This document shows, piece by piece, positions 22,138 to 34,184 of a stretch of 64,000 nucleotides of DNA. Position numbers and translations under genes: made by a program. The stretch spans positions 1 to 64,000 of the forward strand of contig JAYMGJ010000099.1 of assembly GCA_037178675.1 (NCBI GenBank). Direction: 5' to 3'. Under the pieces are notes generated by a model. It ran no database searches. It was not told the DNA's origin and saw only the letters and a program-made list of their open reading frames with translations. This stretch comes from Scleroderma bovista (Eukaryota > Basidiomycota > Agaricomycetes > Boletales > Sclerodermataceae). Every line of letters starts with the position of its first letter. The stretch's first letter is position 1.

Positions 22138-24216
22138 TCAATTGGCAGAGCGCTGACGAATATGATCGAGAAATGAACAGTCCTCCAATGAGAGTTCAAG
22201 CTGACGGAAAACTTCAGGTTGCAAAAGGGTAATGTCTTCATTATCATTCTCTCCATTCTCATGGCCAGGGCGACAAGAAAGTATGTCAGCTTTCAGATGG
22301 GTGCGACCAGGACGATGATGAAGGGTGAAATGATAACTGGCAAGTTCAGTGACCCAATGGGCCTGGCGATAATTGAGTTTTTGTGGTTTATGGAAATATT
22401 CGAGGTTTTGGTGGTCAGTCCAAATTTCAAATGGGATTGCAGTTCCCATGAGAAGATGGCGCCATTCCGCGAGGGAAGTCATGATCATGAGAAGCTCACA
22501 ATCATAGATCTGGTAATTCCGTTCTGTAGGTGAGAGAGATTTGGACAGAAATGCAATAGGCCGCCAGGTGCCAGAATGACACTGGGAAAGGACAGCTCCA
22601 AGTGCATGACCTGAGCTATCTGCTTCAAGATGATAGGGGCCATCATCAGTAGGGATAGCAAGGACAGGGGCAGAAGTGACTCGATTTTTAAGTTGTTCGA
22701 AGGCTGACTGATGTTCGTGAGTCCACAACCAGTCCATTTTGCCTGTGAGGGCAGATAAAGGTTTAGCAATGGTCACAAAATCACGAATAAAACACCGATA
22801 GAAGTTAATGAAACCTAAGAATGACTGAAGGTCACATTTACAGGTAGGTGTCGGCCAATCAAGGATCTCACGTGTTTTAACAGGATCCATGCAAACTTGA
22901 TTTTGTGAAATGATGAGACCGAGATACTCGATCTCCGTTTGTGCAAAGTCACATTTCTTGGGTTTTAGGTAAAGTTTATGCTGTCGTAAGGTGAAGAGCA
23001 CTTGATGAACAATTTGGTGGTGTTCTTCCAAGGTTTTGGTGAAAATTAAGATGTCGTCAAGATAAATCAGCACCTTCCCAGCGAAGATTAGGTCACGGAA
23101 GGCATCGTTCATCATATTCTGGAAGGTAGCAGGGGAGTTAGTGAGACCAAAGAACATAACCAGTGGTTCAAATAGGCCTCGATTGGTGTGGAATGCCGCC
23201 TTCCATTCATCACCCTCTTTAATTTGAACATTGTTATATCCCCAATGAACATCAAGCTTGGTGAAATATTTAGCCCCTTTGAGTTTATTTATGAGTTCAG
23301 AAATGAGGGGGAGAGGATATTGATTCTTCAAGGTGATCACATTCAGTTGACGATAGTCTTGTACTGGATGAAGTCTGCCATCTTTCTTTTTAACAAAGAA
23401 AAATGCAGATGCAAAGGGTGATTTCGAGGGGCGGATACGACCTGACCGCAGGTTTTCCTCGAGAAAGGAGTCAAGTTCTTGTTGTTCCTCCATAGAGAGA
23501 TTATACACTTTGCAGTCAATAGTATGGTCTCCAGGGGTGAGTTCAATGGCATGGTCCCAAGGACGACGCTCTGGGAGAGAGTCAAATGATTCCTTGCTGA
23601 AAATATCAGCAAAATCATGGTAGCAGGAAGGGACCTGTTCTTCGAAGGACTTTACCCCTTTCTGTTTCAATGCCTCCTCTGCGAGTTGCTGAGCCATAGT
23701 TGTATGGGCTTGCACACAACGTTCATCTGCCATCTGGTACCCATAAAAGTCAAGAGCAAAAATACGATTGCCTTTCGTAACCTCTCCTGATGGGAAACCT
23801 TCGACATTCTCAGGTTCGTCTTCATCTTCTGGCTCCGATGAAAAAGGAGTCTGATGACATTGGAAAGGACAACAATTAAATTTGAGTGAACCCGAATGCC
23901 AGTCAATGGAAGGGTTGTGGTAACGTAGCCACTCATGACCTAGGAAAAGATCACTTTTTCCAAGATTTGTGACTCCAAGGGTTATCCGTTCCGAATGTTT
24001 ACCAATAGCCATTCAAAGGGTGATAGTGTGAGTGATCAAGCCTCCATTGTTCAAGGTACCATCCACATTATAAACAGGAATTGGACGAGGAAGGGGTTGA
24101 GCATTTAAGCCCTTGGCCTTTACGAACCCAGAGTCAATAGAAGACCCTGTACACCCACTATCTACAAGGCCTCGAAGGAAGAACTGATGTTGATCATCAA
24201 GGGTGGTCAATTCCAT
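22138..24216 (-). pseudogene. Gypsy A protease, reverse transcriptase, RNase H
   Basis: The protease motif FLRGLVDSGCTGSSID is followed by one in-frame stop (near 24013). A 624-codon frame then holds LGVTNLGKSDLFLGHEWL and the RT blocks KKKDGRLHPVQDYRQLN, PLPLISELINKLKGAKYFT, FEPLVMFFGLTNSPATFQ and the catalytic IYLDDILIF. Next are LGFINFYRCFI and RNase H with LEADSSGHALGAVLSQ. The frame closes after HIRQRSAN, and the linker to integrase (21925-22137) is frameshifted. All RT catalytic aspartates remain. Confidence 0.9.
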
Positions 24217-24243
24217 CCCAACAGTGAGGGAGTTACCACTCCC

Positions 24244-25432
24244 TCAGATGAATTGTCGGGGCCCTTGCATTTCGCGGATGGCATCAGAGGCCTCCTTTAC
24301 AGTCAATTGATTCAACTGTGACAGAACTTCAGGCGTGGCCTCTGGTTGACGCTGAGTATGGACAAGAAGGCATAATAAAACAATGGCCTGTAGAGGTGAT
24401 TGATCTCGGAGATGCTGAGCATACCATGATGGTGTCCAAGGAGTAGTTCCTTTTTTGGGCGGAGAATTGGGAGGATAAGGTTGTTGCGCTGTTTTCGGTT
24501 CTTCTTTGTTAACAGAGGATGAAGAAGCATGGACATTGTTTCGAGTTACAGTACTAGTCGAGTTGACACTCTGAAAATGAGCCAACTTAGACGTCGGAGA
24601 GGTCGCGCATCCTTCTGATGTCTTTAAAAACCCTGTTGAACCTCCTGTCATTCTTCCACGTCCAACTCTGCAACCATTCGTCTGATTCGTTGAGCACAAG
24701 GAGCTCGAGGGTGGGGACAGTTAGCCGAAAAATGACCAGCCTCGCCACAATTGTAACACGCCCAAGACTGATTTCCTTTGGCTCGTCCCACATCCATTGG
24801 TTGTCCCTGGCCCCCATAAGTAACCCCAGTTGTATCGTGTTGGTCATTGGTAGTTGTTCCCATTGGAGGAGGCTCTGCACAGAAGGATTGCGACATGGTA
24901 GGGGCATAGCGGGTGACAGAGGCAGGAACATTAGAGCAGGAATGAGTGGGAGCTGTAGGCACCTTTCCTCTGTTGCGCTCCTCGAGCACTTTTCCGACTT
25001 CTTTCAAGGCTTTATAGAATGTGTTGAAGTCCCGAGTTCGATGGAGGCGATACGTATCCACTGTGGCATAGACGATTGTCTGGTTAGCGTTTGTCTTCAA
25101 CAGATCAATCAGATGGTCAGCCTCGGGAGTATCTTTTGTTATAGTCCCATATCCGGCCTCAGCCATAATCTGTGACCAAATAATAAGGAACTGGCTGGTG
25201 AGGGTAGAACCTTGTTTAAGCTGACGAAGTCGAGCCTGAGCATTGCAAGTGATGTTGATAGGGGCATAGGCATCCTTGAGCGCATAGACGAAGCTCCTCC
25301 ATGAGAATTTCGTCATATCCTGTAAGCTCTTGTTCAACTCTTTTGTACACCATGCACCAGCCCATGCGGCAGCTGGACCTTCATCCATAAATTGCCAAGT
25401 GACGAGAACCCTCTTCTTGTCATCTGCTGTGC
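24244..25432 (-). pseudogene. Gypsy A gag, main part
   Basis: Structural protein of the particle. The segment reads ADDKKRVLVTWQFMDEG, PAAAWAGAWCTKELN and FSWRSFVYALKDAYAP, ending with a CCHC knuckle CYNCGEAGHFSANC. Its first codons are cut off by the insertion at 25433-27699 and resume at 27700-27848. The two halves join in frame (DVAVSR/TADDKK) once the insertion and one GTGC copy are removed. Confidence 0.88.
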
Positions 25433-27699
25433 ACCTAAGTGAGGGAAGAGGTCAGAACAACCAACAACCAACACCAAATGACAGCAAAATGCGAGTGGTG
25501 GTCTTCCTTTGCGTTTCTGGTATTTAATCTCCTCAGGGGGATGTGCTGCACACCTTCAGGTAGGATGCAGGAGGGAAGGGAAGGGCTTCTGATGGGTATG
25601 GGATGCAACTTGGGATGGTATTGACTCCTCTTCAGCCTACCACAGTGGTTAGGAAGAGTCCTGGGATTGAAGAGCGACAATAGATTGATGATAGGGGTGT
25701 AATAGCAGTGATGGAGCAACAGGGAAGCAAGGGGACAGTTCCTGCTTCAAGAATGCGATGGACAGTGATGGGATAGAGTGGACAGTGATGCTAGACTGCA
25801 CTTGAGCCTAGAGAAATGATCAGATACAAGATATATCTGATAAACAACAATATAGGAGCTTTAGGCCAGCACTGGGTGACCTACAAGTCCAAAGACAGAG
25901 ATAGAGCTTATAGACAGTGAGGGAGAGTGAATGTGGTCGCTTTATTGAGGGGGAAGCAGACACTTCCTTGCAGCCTTTGGCTGCTGGTTTATATACAGGA
26001 GGGGCTGTGGCCCTGTAAGCACAAATGACTAAGTGCTTGGTAAGAGATTGGTAAGAAATTGGTAAGTGATTGATAAGCAGTGTAATCAGGCTGAGTCATT
26101 GATGGGGAGAGCCTGAACAAGCTGCTGAGCCAAGGGAAAGAGCAAAAACATAGGTAAAAAGGGGTGTATAACCAAGAATATGGAAAAATCATTGCATGGG
26201 GCCCAAAAGAGAGGGGGGGAAAGCATGGGATGAGTAGATCGAAGCTAAATGAGCATATGTGATGACATAATGCATATGAATCATAGGGGCATGAGTCATG
26301 AATTGATAAGCAGCATGATAAGCATGATTTGAAGGATGATTGGTAAGTGATTGGTAAGGGGAGTAATGGGGATTAGTAATGCCAAGAGGGGATGAATAAT
26401 GCGCAGCAGAGTGAGCCAGAGTGAGCCAGAGTGACTCTGTGTGACTCAGAAAGAAGAGAAGCACAACCTGTGATTGATTGAACTTTAGATCTGAAGATGA
26501 GCTTCTGAAGCAGTGCCACTGATGGGAGTGGCTGGGGGATAATAAAAGAATTGATCCGACCAGAAGAGCAGTGTCAGGGGGCCTGGAATGACAAGTAGAG
26601 TCACAGCTGGGCACAGAGTGTCACAAATCCCTTGGATTGAGCTTCTGTAGAGCAAAAATGCGAAATTTGGTGCTCCCGAAGTGCAGTCTTCCCTTGAGCA
26701 GTAAGGGGAAGGTTCTGTACTCTATTAGGGCTCCTAAGAAGGGTTCTAGAGCACTGTTTCATTTGTGTTTGTTGCGGGATAGCAGGGAAGTGAAACGTGA
26801 ATAGCAGATTTGACGTGTCCAGGGAAGCGAGATGAATGATAGAGGGAGATGGATGTGACAGGACTCTGGGATGAAAGGACCATATGCAGAGGACTCAGGA
26901 GACACAGAGACGACCAGGTATGAATTTTCAAGTCTAACAATAGACTTGAGACAACCAAAGTACATGCGCAACGCAGGACTGACGAGGAGAATGCGCTGAC
27001 CGAGAATGAGAGGGACTGGGGGAGCAGGCTGGGAAGATATGTACCAGACAGTACACAGGAGCTCAGGGAGAGGCTGTCCCGAGAGCAGGACATAGTTGAG
27101 GTCTGCTGCAATAGCAGAGAAACATTCCAGAGAAAATGTGGACTCCATAGTGAGTGATGAAGTGGGTGTCTGGATTGTGGGTGGAATATCTCCGTGGGAA
27201 ATAAACAGATTTACGTCGGAACTTGACAGGCAGATAGACCATGGTCTAGGCTCCATGATGGTATATTCACATGATTGATAGCTTCAAAAATGGCAGAGCT
27301 ATTCAAAATATCGGAATGCTGGCACTGGGCGCCTAAACTTGACATTTGGGTGCTAAAAATGATTCTTCCTTTTCTCCTTCGTTTCTCTATTGTTTCTTCT
27401 GCTTCTTTGGTTGTTCTGGTATGGGAGTTGGACTGCAGTAGGTTGCATTCCTCTCTCATACTGAAATGATCATCAATCCTTGGATTCTTCTGCTTCTTGG
27501 CGGTTCTCGTGCGATAGATGGCTACAATGAGCTTGTATTCATTCTTCGCATAAGGATAGTCTTGACTTTGTGTGATATGGATAGCGAGGGCTGTCTGTAT
27601 CCCTCAAGTTGGGACAATCTTTCAACAGATCTTGGGTGCGTTCTTCTCATTAGTTTCATCGGCTAACTTTCTCCATGTCCACAGTACCAAACACGTTTG
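25433..27699. mobile_element. Unclassified 2.27 kb insertion in gypsy A gag, flanked by GTGC
   Basis: The insertion splits a gag frame that rejoins exactly when it and one copy of GTGC (25429-25432 or 27700-27703) are removed. I see no terminal inverted repeats, no LTR pair, no poly-A tail and no transposase or RT motif. On the minus strand around 25,940-26,010 a TATATAAA box is followed about 60 bp later by AATAAAG, like the promoter-polyA core of an LTR. Internal GGTAAGTGATTG-type repeats occur at 26,040-26,380. It could be a non-autonomous element of an unrecognised class. Confidence 0.6.
26759..27256 (-). CDS. Hypothetical protein, 165 codons, inside the insertion
   Basis: This is the longest open frame in the 2.27 kb insertion, starting MEPRPWSICLSSSDVNLFI. 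It is rich in Ser, Leu and Pro, with a moderately hydrophobic middle (LILGQRILLVSPALRMYFG). I recognise no family. A TGG-to-stop-free 165-codon frame in this base composition is only weak evidence for coding, so it may be chance. Confidence 0.25.
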   Translation of the reverse strand: MEPRPWSICLSSSDVNLFISHGDIPPTIQTPTSSLTMESTFSLECFSAIAADLNYVLLSGQPLPELLCTVWYISSQPAPPVPLILGQRILLVSPALRMYFGCLKSIVRLENSYLVVSVSPESSAYGPFIPESCHIHLPLSFISLPWTRQICYSRFTSLLSRNKHK

Positions 27700-27848
27700 G
27701 TGCGTGACACCGCCACATCATTGAAAGCCCAGAACATCTCAACATGTTGAAACCATTCTGTGAATCTGTCCTTGTCACCATTAAAGGATTTGGATTTTGG
27801 CATTTTCAGGGTGGTCGGAGCCATGGTGTTCGATGTTGGGTTACTCAT
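27700..27848 (-). pseudogene. Gypsy A gag, N-terminal fragment
   Basis: It starts MSNPTSNTMAPTTLKMPKSK and continues FNGDKDRFTEWFQHVEMFW, the usual gag N-terminal trunk with FxGD and W positions. The frame is interrupted by the insertion after DVAVSR. It lies 51 bp inside the 5' LTR. Confidence 0.8.
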
Positions 27849-27899
27849 CTTGATTGATGAGTATCAGCTGCGGGTTTTGCAAGATAAACATCGTGCTAA

Positions 27900-28121
27900 T
27901 GTCAGACCTCTAACAATCGTAGTCGCACACGAGACTTTGAGTGCTAGAACAGAGATCAATTCCTCATTGAATCGAAACAACATACAATGGTACCTAGAAC
28001 AGAGAAGCACAACGTTAGGGAAGAGAAAGGGAAAGAGGAGTCAGCGGATACATATGATGAATACATATTTGATATTAGCTATGCGGCATGCATGGACCCA
28101 AGAAAATGGAAACTCGTAACA
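27900..28121 (-). repeat. Gypsy A 5' LTR
   Basis: Partner of 20321-20542, followed by the GTGAT duplication. The sequence after its inner edge (TTAGCACGATGTTTATC on the minus strand) matches no tRNA 3' end I know, so the primer is undetermined. Confidence 0.93.
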
Positions 28122-28453
28122 GTGATCAAGTAATGATGAAGAACCACACCTCCAGCAGAGTGGGTGAACCCAGAAACTGGATGGAAAATTATGGAAAGTT
28201 GGACAATCGCACTCCGGATTTGGGCAAAATTGGCGAAAGTCGACCAGAAGTTCATGTACATAATTTCACCATGAAGCAGAGCTACTACATACTAGTAGTA
28301 TCCATATCCGACCTCAGAGCCAGCTGATATTGCTGATATTACCCAAAAAGAAAGCTTAATTGATCTTGATAACAATGAGGAATACTCATGTGGTCAGTGG
28401 TCACCTACACTGCCACTTCATCTGACAGTATGGACTAGTATGCTCCTGATCAG

Positions 28454-29700
28454 TTGGATGCTGATAGTGGCTATCCAAGCTACACAGAGGAACTAGTAGA
28501 TTACTTCAATGACAGTTTGTCGAATTTTTACTGGCCCTGCTATCATCCGCCTCCTGTTCAAGCTTGGCCCAATGATACCGACTTGGGCTTTTCATTCTCG
28601 TCAAACTCTCAGGATCTTAGTAGTACCAGCGCATTCAGGCACCCTGCTGCCAGAATTTCAGCAGCAGGCTCAGCCGCATGACCCTGTTGTTATTACAACA
28701 CCACTAGTAGAGCCTCCAGCCAAGGAGGTGCTGCATTTCTGTCAACCATGTGAGTATTCTTGTCAATTCCATGATTATTTTGAATAAGCTTATTTTTTCT
28801 AGTTCAACTTAGGTCCAAGTTGAGGCTGTTGAAGGTGCATCCAAAATTCTTTGTGCCTCACTCCAAGTAGCATCGATCATGGATATTGATAAAAGATCCA
28901 TGGAGGATGCATTGGCGCAGAGTGTGTTCGATTGCGTGAAAAGGTCGCCTCATCATATCTGGGTTCCAGAAAACATTAGTGTGTCTCAATGTTCTACAAT
29001 ACTACTATATTTATATTTAACTTCTAATAGTGTTAGATTTGGACAAGAGGACTAGAGGCAGTGACCAAAAGTTCATGACATTGATCATGAAGCACCTCAG
29101 CAACACAACAGACTGATTTTCGGAGCACCTTTGGAATAGGGCCACATACCTCATTCGGAACCACAGCGTTTCCCAGAGCAGCATTTGGCAATCACACAAA
29201 GATGGAATTCTCCCAGCTGACACACCAATTTTAATGAATTTGTTGGATTGGTAGTGCAAATGGACCAACAGTCACAGATTTGGTATTTTTCATGAGCTGG
29301 GGCAGGACAAAGCAACATGCTCTTATTATGTGGTGAGTCTGATAGGGAAGTTTCTCCCTTTGAGAGGTTCATGGTTTTCATCCTTGAAGGCTGTTCCATT
29401 CGGTCACACAACATTTGCCTGCATGTTCTGGGTAGCAGTGTATGCAAAAAAACCACCCAGGCTATTTTGATCTCGAGCGATCCAACAACTCTGAGGTATC
29501 GTTGTATATGGCGGCCATTATATGTGGTTGGGTGAGTTTTCATTCGTGATCCTGTACAGTGTTTAATTGGAGATGCTTTTAAGCTCATTGCAGCTGCCTC
29601 CGACTATCAGAATAAATTGCTTTTACAATGGTGCAACAAGACCATCTGGAACAAGGTCAAGGCAATTATTCAGAAGGTATATTCTGATTTCATGAAAATT
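28454..29700 (+). pseudogene. Unrecognised decayed gene
   Basis: Between gypsy A and gypsy B1 the plus strand has stretches that look coding and are separated by intron-like gaps and stops. Examples are DADSGYPSYTEELVDYFND, VVITTPLVEPPAKEVLHFC, GASKILCASLQVASIMDIDK and SPHHIWVPENI. Two in-frame stops interrupt the part near 29,115-29,255. I cannot assign a family. The remaining sequence to 29839 holds nothing else I can name. Confidence 0.35.
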
Positions 29701-29839
29701 ATGCTGGGCACAGCAGAAGGCAAAAGTGAAGAGGAAAGTGATGTCTGACGCATTGCCCTGGTCACGTTTCTGAAATGGTCTCCTCTGATCCCTCAGAGTG
29801 ATGAAACGAACATTATGTACTAGTCATTGAGTATCGCTA

Positions 29840-30481
29840 TGTCAAGTCCAGGTCTACTCCGGTATAGGGGGTCCGGTCAAGTCCGGACGAGCGCGGACGA
29901 AGGAAGAGGGCAGAGGGCTGGACGAGGGATTAGTCCGGTCGGAGTTGGTGACCGCTTGGATTCAACGACAAGGACGACGTGCGTTGATCCCTTGCGTAGG
30001 TTCCGGTCAAGGTGATAGAGACGGAGACAGAGACAGAGACAGACAGAGACTGGAGAAGTGACTAAGTTGATTTCAGACTGAGGTGTACAAGGTAAACTAG
30101 AGGGTACTTATACTAAGTAGAACTAGGGTCGAGTACATACGGTGACAAGTAAACAACCTAATAGCGGACAAGGGATGACCGGAGTTAGGACTAGGTCAGG
30201 ACTGGTGAAAATAAAGTCAGGACCGTGTAAAATAAATCAGGTCCGGTGAAAATGCTACAAGGTGTAGGATATATCGAGTTCACGGAGAACTCACGTCAAG
30301 GCAGGGTAAACGGCGAAGTGTGGTAACGAGCGAATGGAGCATAGACCAAGGGTCATGCTTAACGGAAGGTTATCTGCGTGAGCACGACCGGAGTAGGAGA
30401 CGAGCGACCAGAGTAGAGCTGTAGAGCTGCGATGCGACCGGAGTGACCGGATAAGGCCCGGAGTTGGGCATGGTCGTAACA
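29840..30481 (-). repeat. Gypsy B1 3' LTR
   Basis: 642 bp, starting TGTTACGACCATGCCC and ending GGACTTGACA on the minus strand. The same repeat in the other orientation is 61537-62147. A purine tract (AAAAGGGGGATAC on the minus strand, 30482-30494) adjoins it. Confidence 0.9.
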
Positions 30482-30646
30482 GTATCCCCCTTTTAGGGGC
30501 CGAACCCATGAGGCCCCAATGAGGCTGTCGTGTGGTCGCCTAGAACAATGCGGAGTCCGGAGTGATTGTCTGAGTACGAAATTTGGATCTATAAAGATCA
30601 AACCGGTTCTTGCTTTTACCCCCAGTTTCCTGCCATTAATCCAAAC

Positions 30647-31684
30647 ATGTTGAACACTGCTAAGTCCACCACCCCCACTGTTCCCTCTGCGGTCGAGTCC
30701 AAGGACTGGACCAAGGCGTCAACACCGGAGCTCCAGTCCGGTAGCGAAGACGAGGTGTCCGTCCTCGATGCCAAAACAAAGGAGAGGTGTCGATGCAAGC
30801 AGGTCAAGACAGAGGAGAAGCAACGCTGGGAAGAGGCGGAGCGACGAGCACGAGAGGAGGTGGAACGCAAGGTGAAAGAGGAGGCGGAGCGCCAGGTGCG
30901 CGAGCAGGCGGAGAAGGAACGAGCGGAGGTGCAGCGAAGGGCTGCAGAGGTAGTGGCGAGGCAGAGAGCGATGGCGCAGGAGGCGTCGAAGAAGAGAGCG
31001 AGGGAAGAGCCGGAGGCGGGTCCGAGTGGAGACCAGAGTGACAATGTCCGGTAAGTATTTTTTTTTTTTAATTTTATTCCCTTGTTACTTTATTAATTTT
31101 TTGGCAGGTGCATTTGCTGTGCGAAGCACAAGGCCAAGTGCAAATGAGACCCGGAAAAACCCAAGCAGCGCGCGTGCATGAAATGTGCAGGCTTCAAGGA
31201 GCGGTGTGAGTGGCTGGAGGTGGGTGGTCCGGGTCCGGTAGGGGATAAGGGGAAGGGCAAAGCGAAGGAGAAGGAGGTGGCGACGTCACCGCGAGGAGGT
31301 GAGAAGCGCAAGAAGAAGAAGACGGCGGTGAAGGTTGCCGACGACGACGACATCGTCGAAGTACCGGGGCCGTCTGGGAAACGGTCCGGGTTTGACCCTG
31401 GGCCGTTCCTGGAATGACTGGACCAGTTGACCAGGGCCGTCGAGGAGATGACCGGGCAGATGTGCCGGGTTGCAGATGCCACTCGCTCGGTGGCGAGGGG
31501 AAATGAGCGGCTGACGGCCGGCCTCAAGACTTTTCTCGAGGAGTGTCATTTCTTTACAGCGCCCTGGGATGAGGACGAGGAGTCGGAGGACAGCGAGGCG
31601 GAGGTCGACCTGGAGGAGGTTGAACAAGAAGTCCAGGGGCTCCATGAGGAGCAGGAGAACCCTGGCAGCGGTGTGCCGGAGTAG
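30647..31684 (+). pseudogene. Antisense accessory gene: coiled coil plus Zn2Cys6-like cluster
   Basis: A two-exon gene on the strand opposite to pol, in what would be the element's 3' untranslated region. Exon 1 (30647-31050) starts MLNTAKSTTPTVPSA and has a long Glu/Arg coiled coil (EEKQRWEEAERRAREEVERK). A GTAAGT...CAG intron (31051-31107) leads to exon 2 with cysteines spaced C-x2-C-x6-C-x11-C-x2-C-x6-C, the pattern of fungal binuclear zinc clusters. A basic stretch (KRKKKKTAV) and a second acidic coiled-coil region end at GSGVPE. Two TGA codons break it: one inside the cluster loop (a CGA-to-TGA change would explain it) and one after DPGPFLE. A TATA-like TCTATAAAG lies about 55 bp upstream of the start. 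Function is unknown; DNA binding is an inference from the cysteine pattern. Confidence 0.6.
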
Positions 31685-31855
31685 GTGGTCCGGTCCGGAC
31701 TCCTTGTAAATAGAAAATGTAATTTAGTTTTACTTTTTTGTTTATAAAGAAAAGTGGCTGGATTTGAGAGTGAGTGATATTACAGAGACAGAGTGAAACG
31801 GATAGGGGAAACAGATAAAAGAAACGGATAAGAGAAACAGAGAGCGAGAGTATTA

Positions 31856-34184
31856 TTACATAGACGCGAGTGGTCCGGGTTTGTCCGGGTACCGGACATG
31901 GTAGTCTTCGAGTAATTCCGTAGCGTTGCCTAGCTCAGTGGTGAGTAGCCAAGAGGTTTCTTCGTCAGTTCCTTCGTAACCAGACCAACGTACCAAGTAC
32001 AGCAGTTTGCACAATTTTCGTTGACGGTCAACCTTGGAGTCGAGGATCTCAGAGATCTCAAACTCCGGTTCACCATCTACCTCGACTGGTGGCGGAGGAG
32101 GCTGTATCCGGTCCGGTATAGTGTTGGGTATGGCCGGTTCGAGTTGGGAGACGTGGAAGACGGGGTGAACGGCGCGCATGGAATCTGGAAGGCGTAGCGT
32201 AAAAGAGAGAGAGCCTACTTGTGCTATGATAGTGTAGGGCCCAAGATTCTTTTCTGATAGCTTTTTGGATGGTCAAGTAGACCGGAAGTATTTGGCTTTC
32301 ATGTATACTTGATCGCCTACTTTGAAGTCCGGTGCCAGAGTACGTTTGGCATCAGCTGGACCCTGGTAGCGAAGTTGCGCGTGGGCCATTTCTTCTCGAA
32401 GGTATTGGTGCAGCGACTTGAGGTCGACTGCGTAGTCATGAGCCCGGGCGGAGGTCATATCACGTTCTGGGTAAACGGAGATGTTAGGGTGATAGCCCTT
32501 ATTAGCAAAGAAGGGTGAAACTCCGGTGGTAGCACTAGGTGCATTGTTGTACGCGAACTCCGCCAACGGGAGTAGATCCGCCCAGTTGTCCTGCTGGTAG
32601 TTGCAGTAGATCCGGAGGTACTGTTCGAGTGTCTGGTTAGAGCGCTCAGTTTGGCCATCGCCCTCCGGGTGGTAACCGGAGGTGAAGTGGAGGCGCATGT
32701 CGAGAGCCTTTCCGAGTGACCGGAAGAAGTGTGAGACGAACTCGGTACCGCGATCTGAGGTAACGTGGGCGGGGACACCGTGCTTGGAGAACATGTGGAG
32801 GAGGAATAGCTTTGCAAGCTCCGGGCTAGTGATAGTGTCGTGAGTAGGAATGAATATGGCCTGTTTAGAGAGCCTGTCTACTACGACCAGGATGGCTGTA
32901 AAGCCGGTGGATGAAGGGAGTTGCTCTATGAAGTCCATCGAGATGGAATTCCAGGGCTTCTCCAGTACGGGGAGCTGTTTCAGCAGCCCGTAGGGTTTAT
33001 GGTGCGGTGTCTTAGCTCGTGCACAAGAGGTACATGACCAGACGTAGTCTTTGACGAAGGTCCGGAGACCAGGCCAAGTGTACTCACGCCAGATTAGTTC
33101 CAGGGTCCGGTTTTGCCCAAAGTGACCAGCAAGAGGGTGATCATGCCTGTACCAGAGGACACGGAGACGGAGATCGTCTGCGTCCGGTACGTAGATACGA
33201 CCGTCTAGTTGGAGGAATCCTGCTTCATCAGCGGACCAGCGAGAGTCCGGAGGGTCTGCAAGGTGGATCTGGGCAATGGGGTCAGAGGGTAGTGCGGAGA
33301 GGATGTCGCTATGGAGTGTTTCTACGTCCATGATTGCGATTGCACAGAGGACCGGGAACTCTAGATAGGTAGCGCGAAGTGAATTAGTGAGCTGTTCTTG
33401 AGTGAACACCGGCCGGAGATTTTGGGGGTTAACCCGGGCGTAGCCACTATCCCCCTCTTTGGGGTAGACGTCCCATCGTCTAGTGAGGGCGTCAGGCTTG
33501 GCACCGAGCTTACCAGGGTGGAAGCAAATGACAAGATTAAACTGTGATAGAAACTCGGACCACTGGGCTTGCCGGCGGGAGAGTACTTTTGAGGTTGAGA
33601 AATACTCGAGATTCTTGTGGTCCGTGACGACGTCGATAGGAGAGGCGGAGCCTTCGAGGTAGTGGTGCCAGTTCCGGAATGCTTCGAAGATAGCAAGCAA
33701 TTCCTTATCGTGGGTGTCGTAGTTCAGCTCCAGAGTGGTCAAAGTCCGGGAGTAGTAGGTGACCGGACGAATTTCTCCGTCGGCGCAGGTAATAGACAAG
33801 ATACCGGCGACAGCATAGTCGGAGGCATCGGTTTCCACGATGATAGGGGTATCCGGAATGAAGTGAGTGAGAATGGGCGCAGTAGTGAAGGCATGCTTAA
33901 GTGCATTGAACGAACATCGACAGTCCTCGGAGAAGTTCCAAGGGGCATCCTTCCGGGTGAGTCGGGTAAGGGGGACCATGATGTCGGAGTAGTTAAAGAT
34001 GAACCGGCAGTAGAAATTGGCGAAGCCTAGGAAGGACTGGATGTCCTTTACCTTTCGTGGTTCAGGCCAGTCGGAGATGGTTTGGATTTTGTCCGGAGAC
34101 ATAGTCAAACCTTCCGGAGATAGGCGGTAGCCAAGATACTCTACCGAGTCCGAGTGGAACTCGCATTTCTCCGGTTTGGCAAAG
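31856..34184 (-). pseudogene. Gypsy B1 pol, C-terminal half: RNase H, integrase, chromodomain
   Basis: It continues the RT frame after the solo LTR (FAKPEKCEF, then YLGYRLSPEGLTMSPDK). RNase H is seen in VETDASDYAVAGILS and a zinc-binding domain in CTSCARAKTPHHKPYG. The integrase core has SMDFIEQLPSSTGF, VTSDRGTEFVSHFF and GDGQTERSNQTLEQY. After the linker VGDQVYMKAKYF there is one TGA (near 32275), consistent with a CGA-to-TGA change. The frame then runs on through VHPVFHVSQLEPAI to a chromodomain with LLYLVRWSGYEGTDEETSW. All catalytic acidic residues are kept. Confidence 0.92.

Larger units (their letters stand above)
20321..28121 (-). mobile_element. Ty3/gypsy chromovirus (gypsy A), degenerate, with nested insertion
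   Basis: A 7,801-bp element on the minus strand, 5.5 kb without its nested insertion. Two 222-bp LTRs start TGTTACGAG and end GTCTGACA. The flanking duplication GTGAT occupies 20316-20320 and 28122-28126. Gag with a zinc knuckle, protease, RT, RNase H, integrase and a C-terminal chromodomain are in gypsy order, so it is a chromovirus. A stop between protease and RT, a decayed linker before integrase and the gag insertion make it dead. Confidence 0.93.

Noticed and set aside
29820..29839. Target duplication for gypsy B1 at its 3' LTR (CGCTA)
   Set aside because: The 5' LTR and its flank are missing, so the duplication cannot be confirmed.
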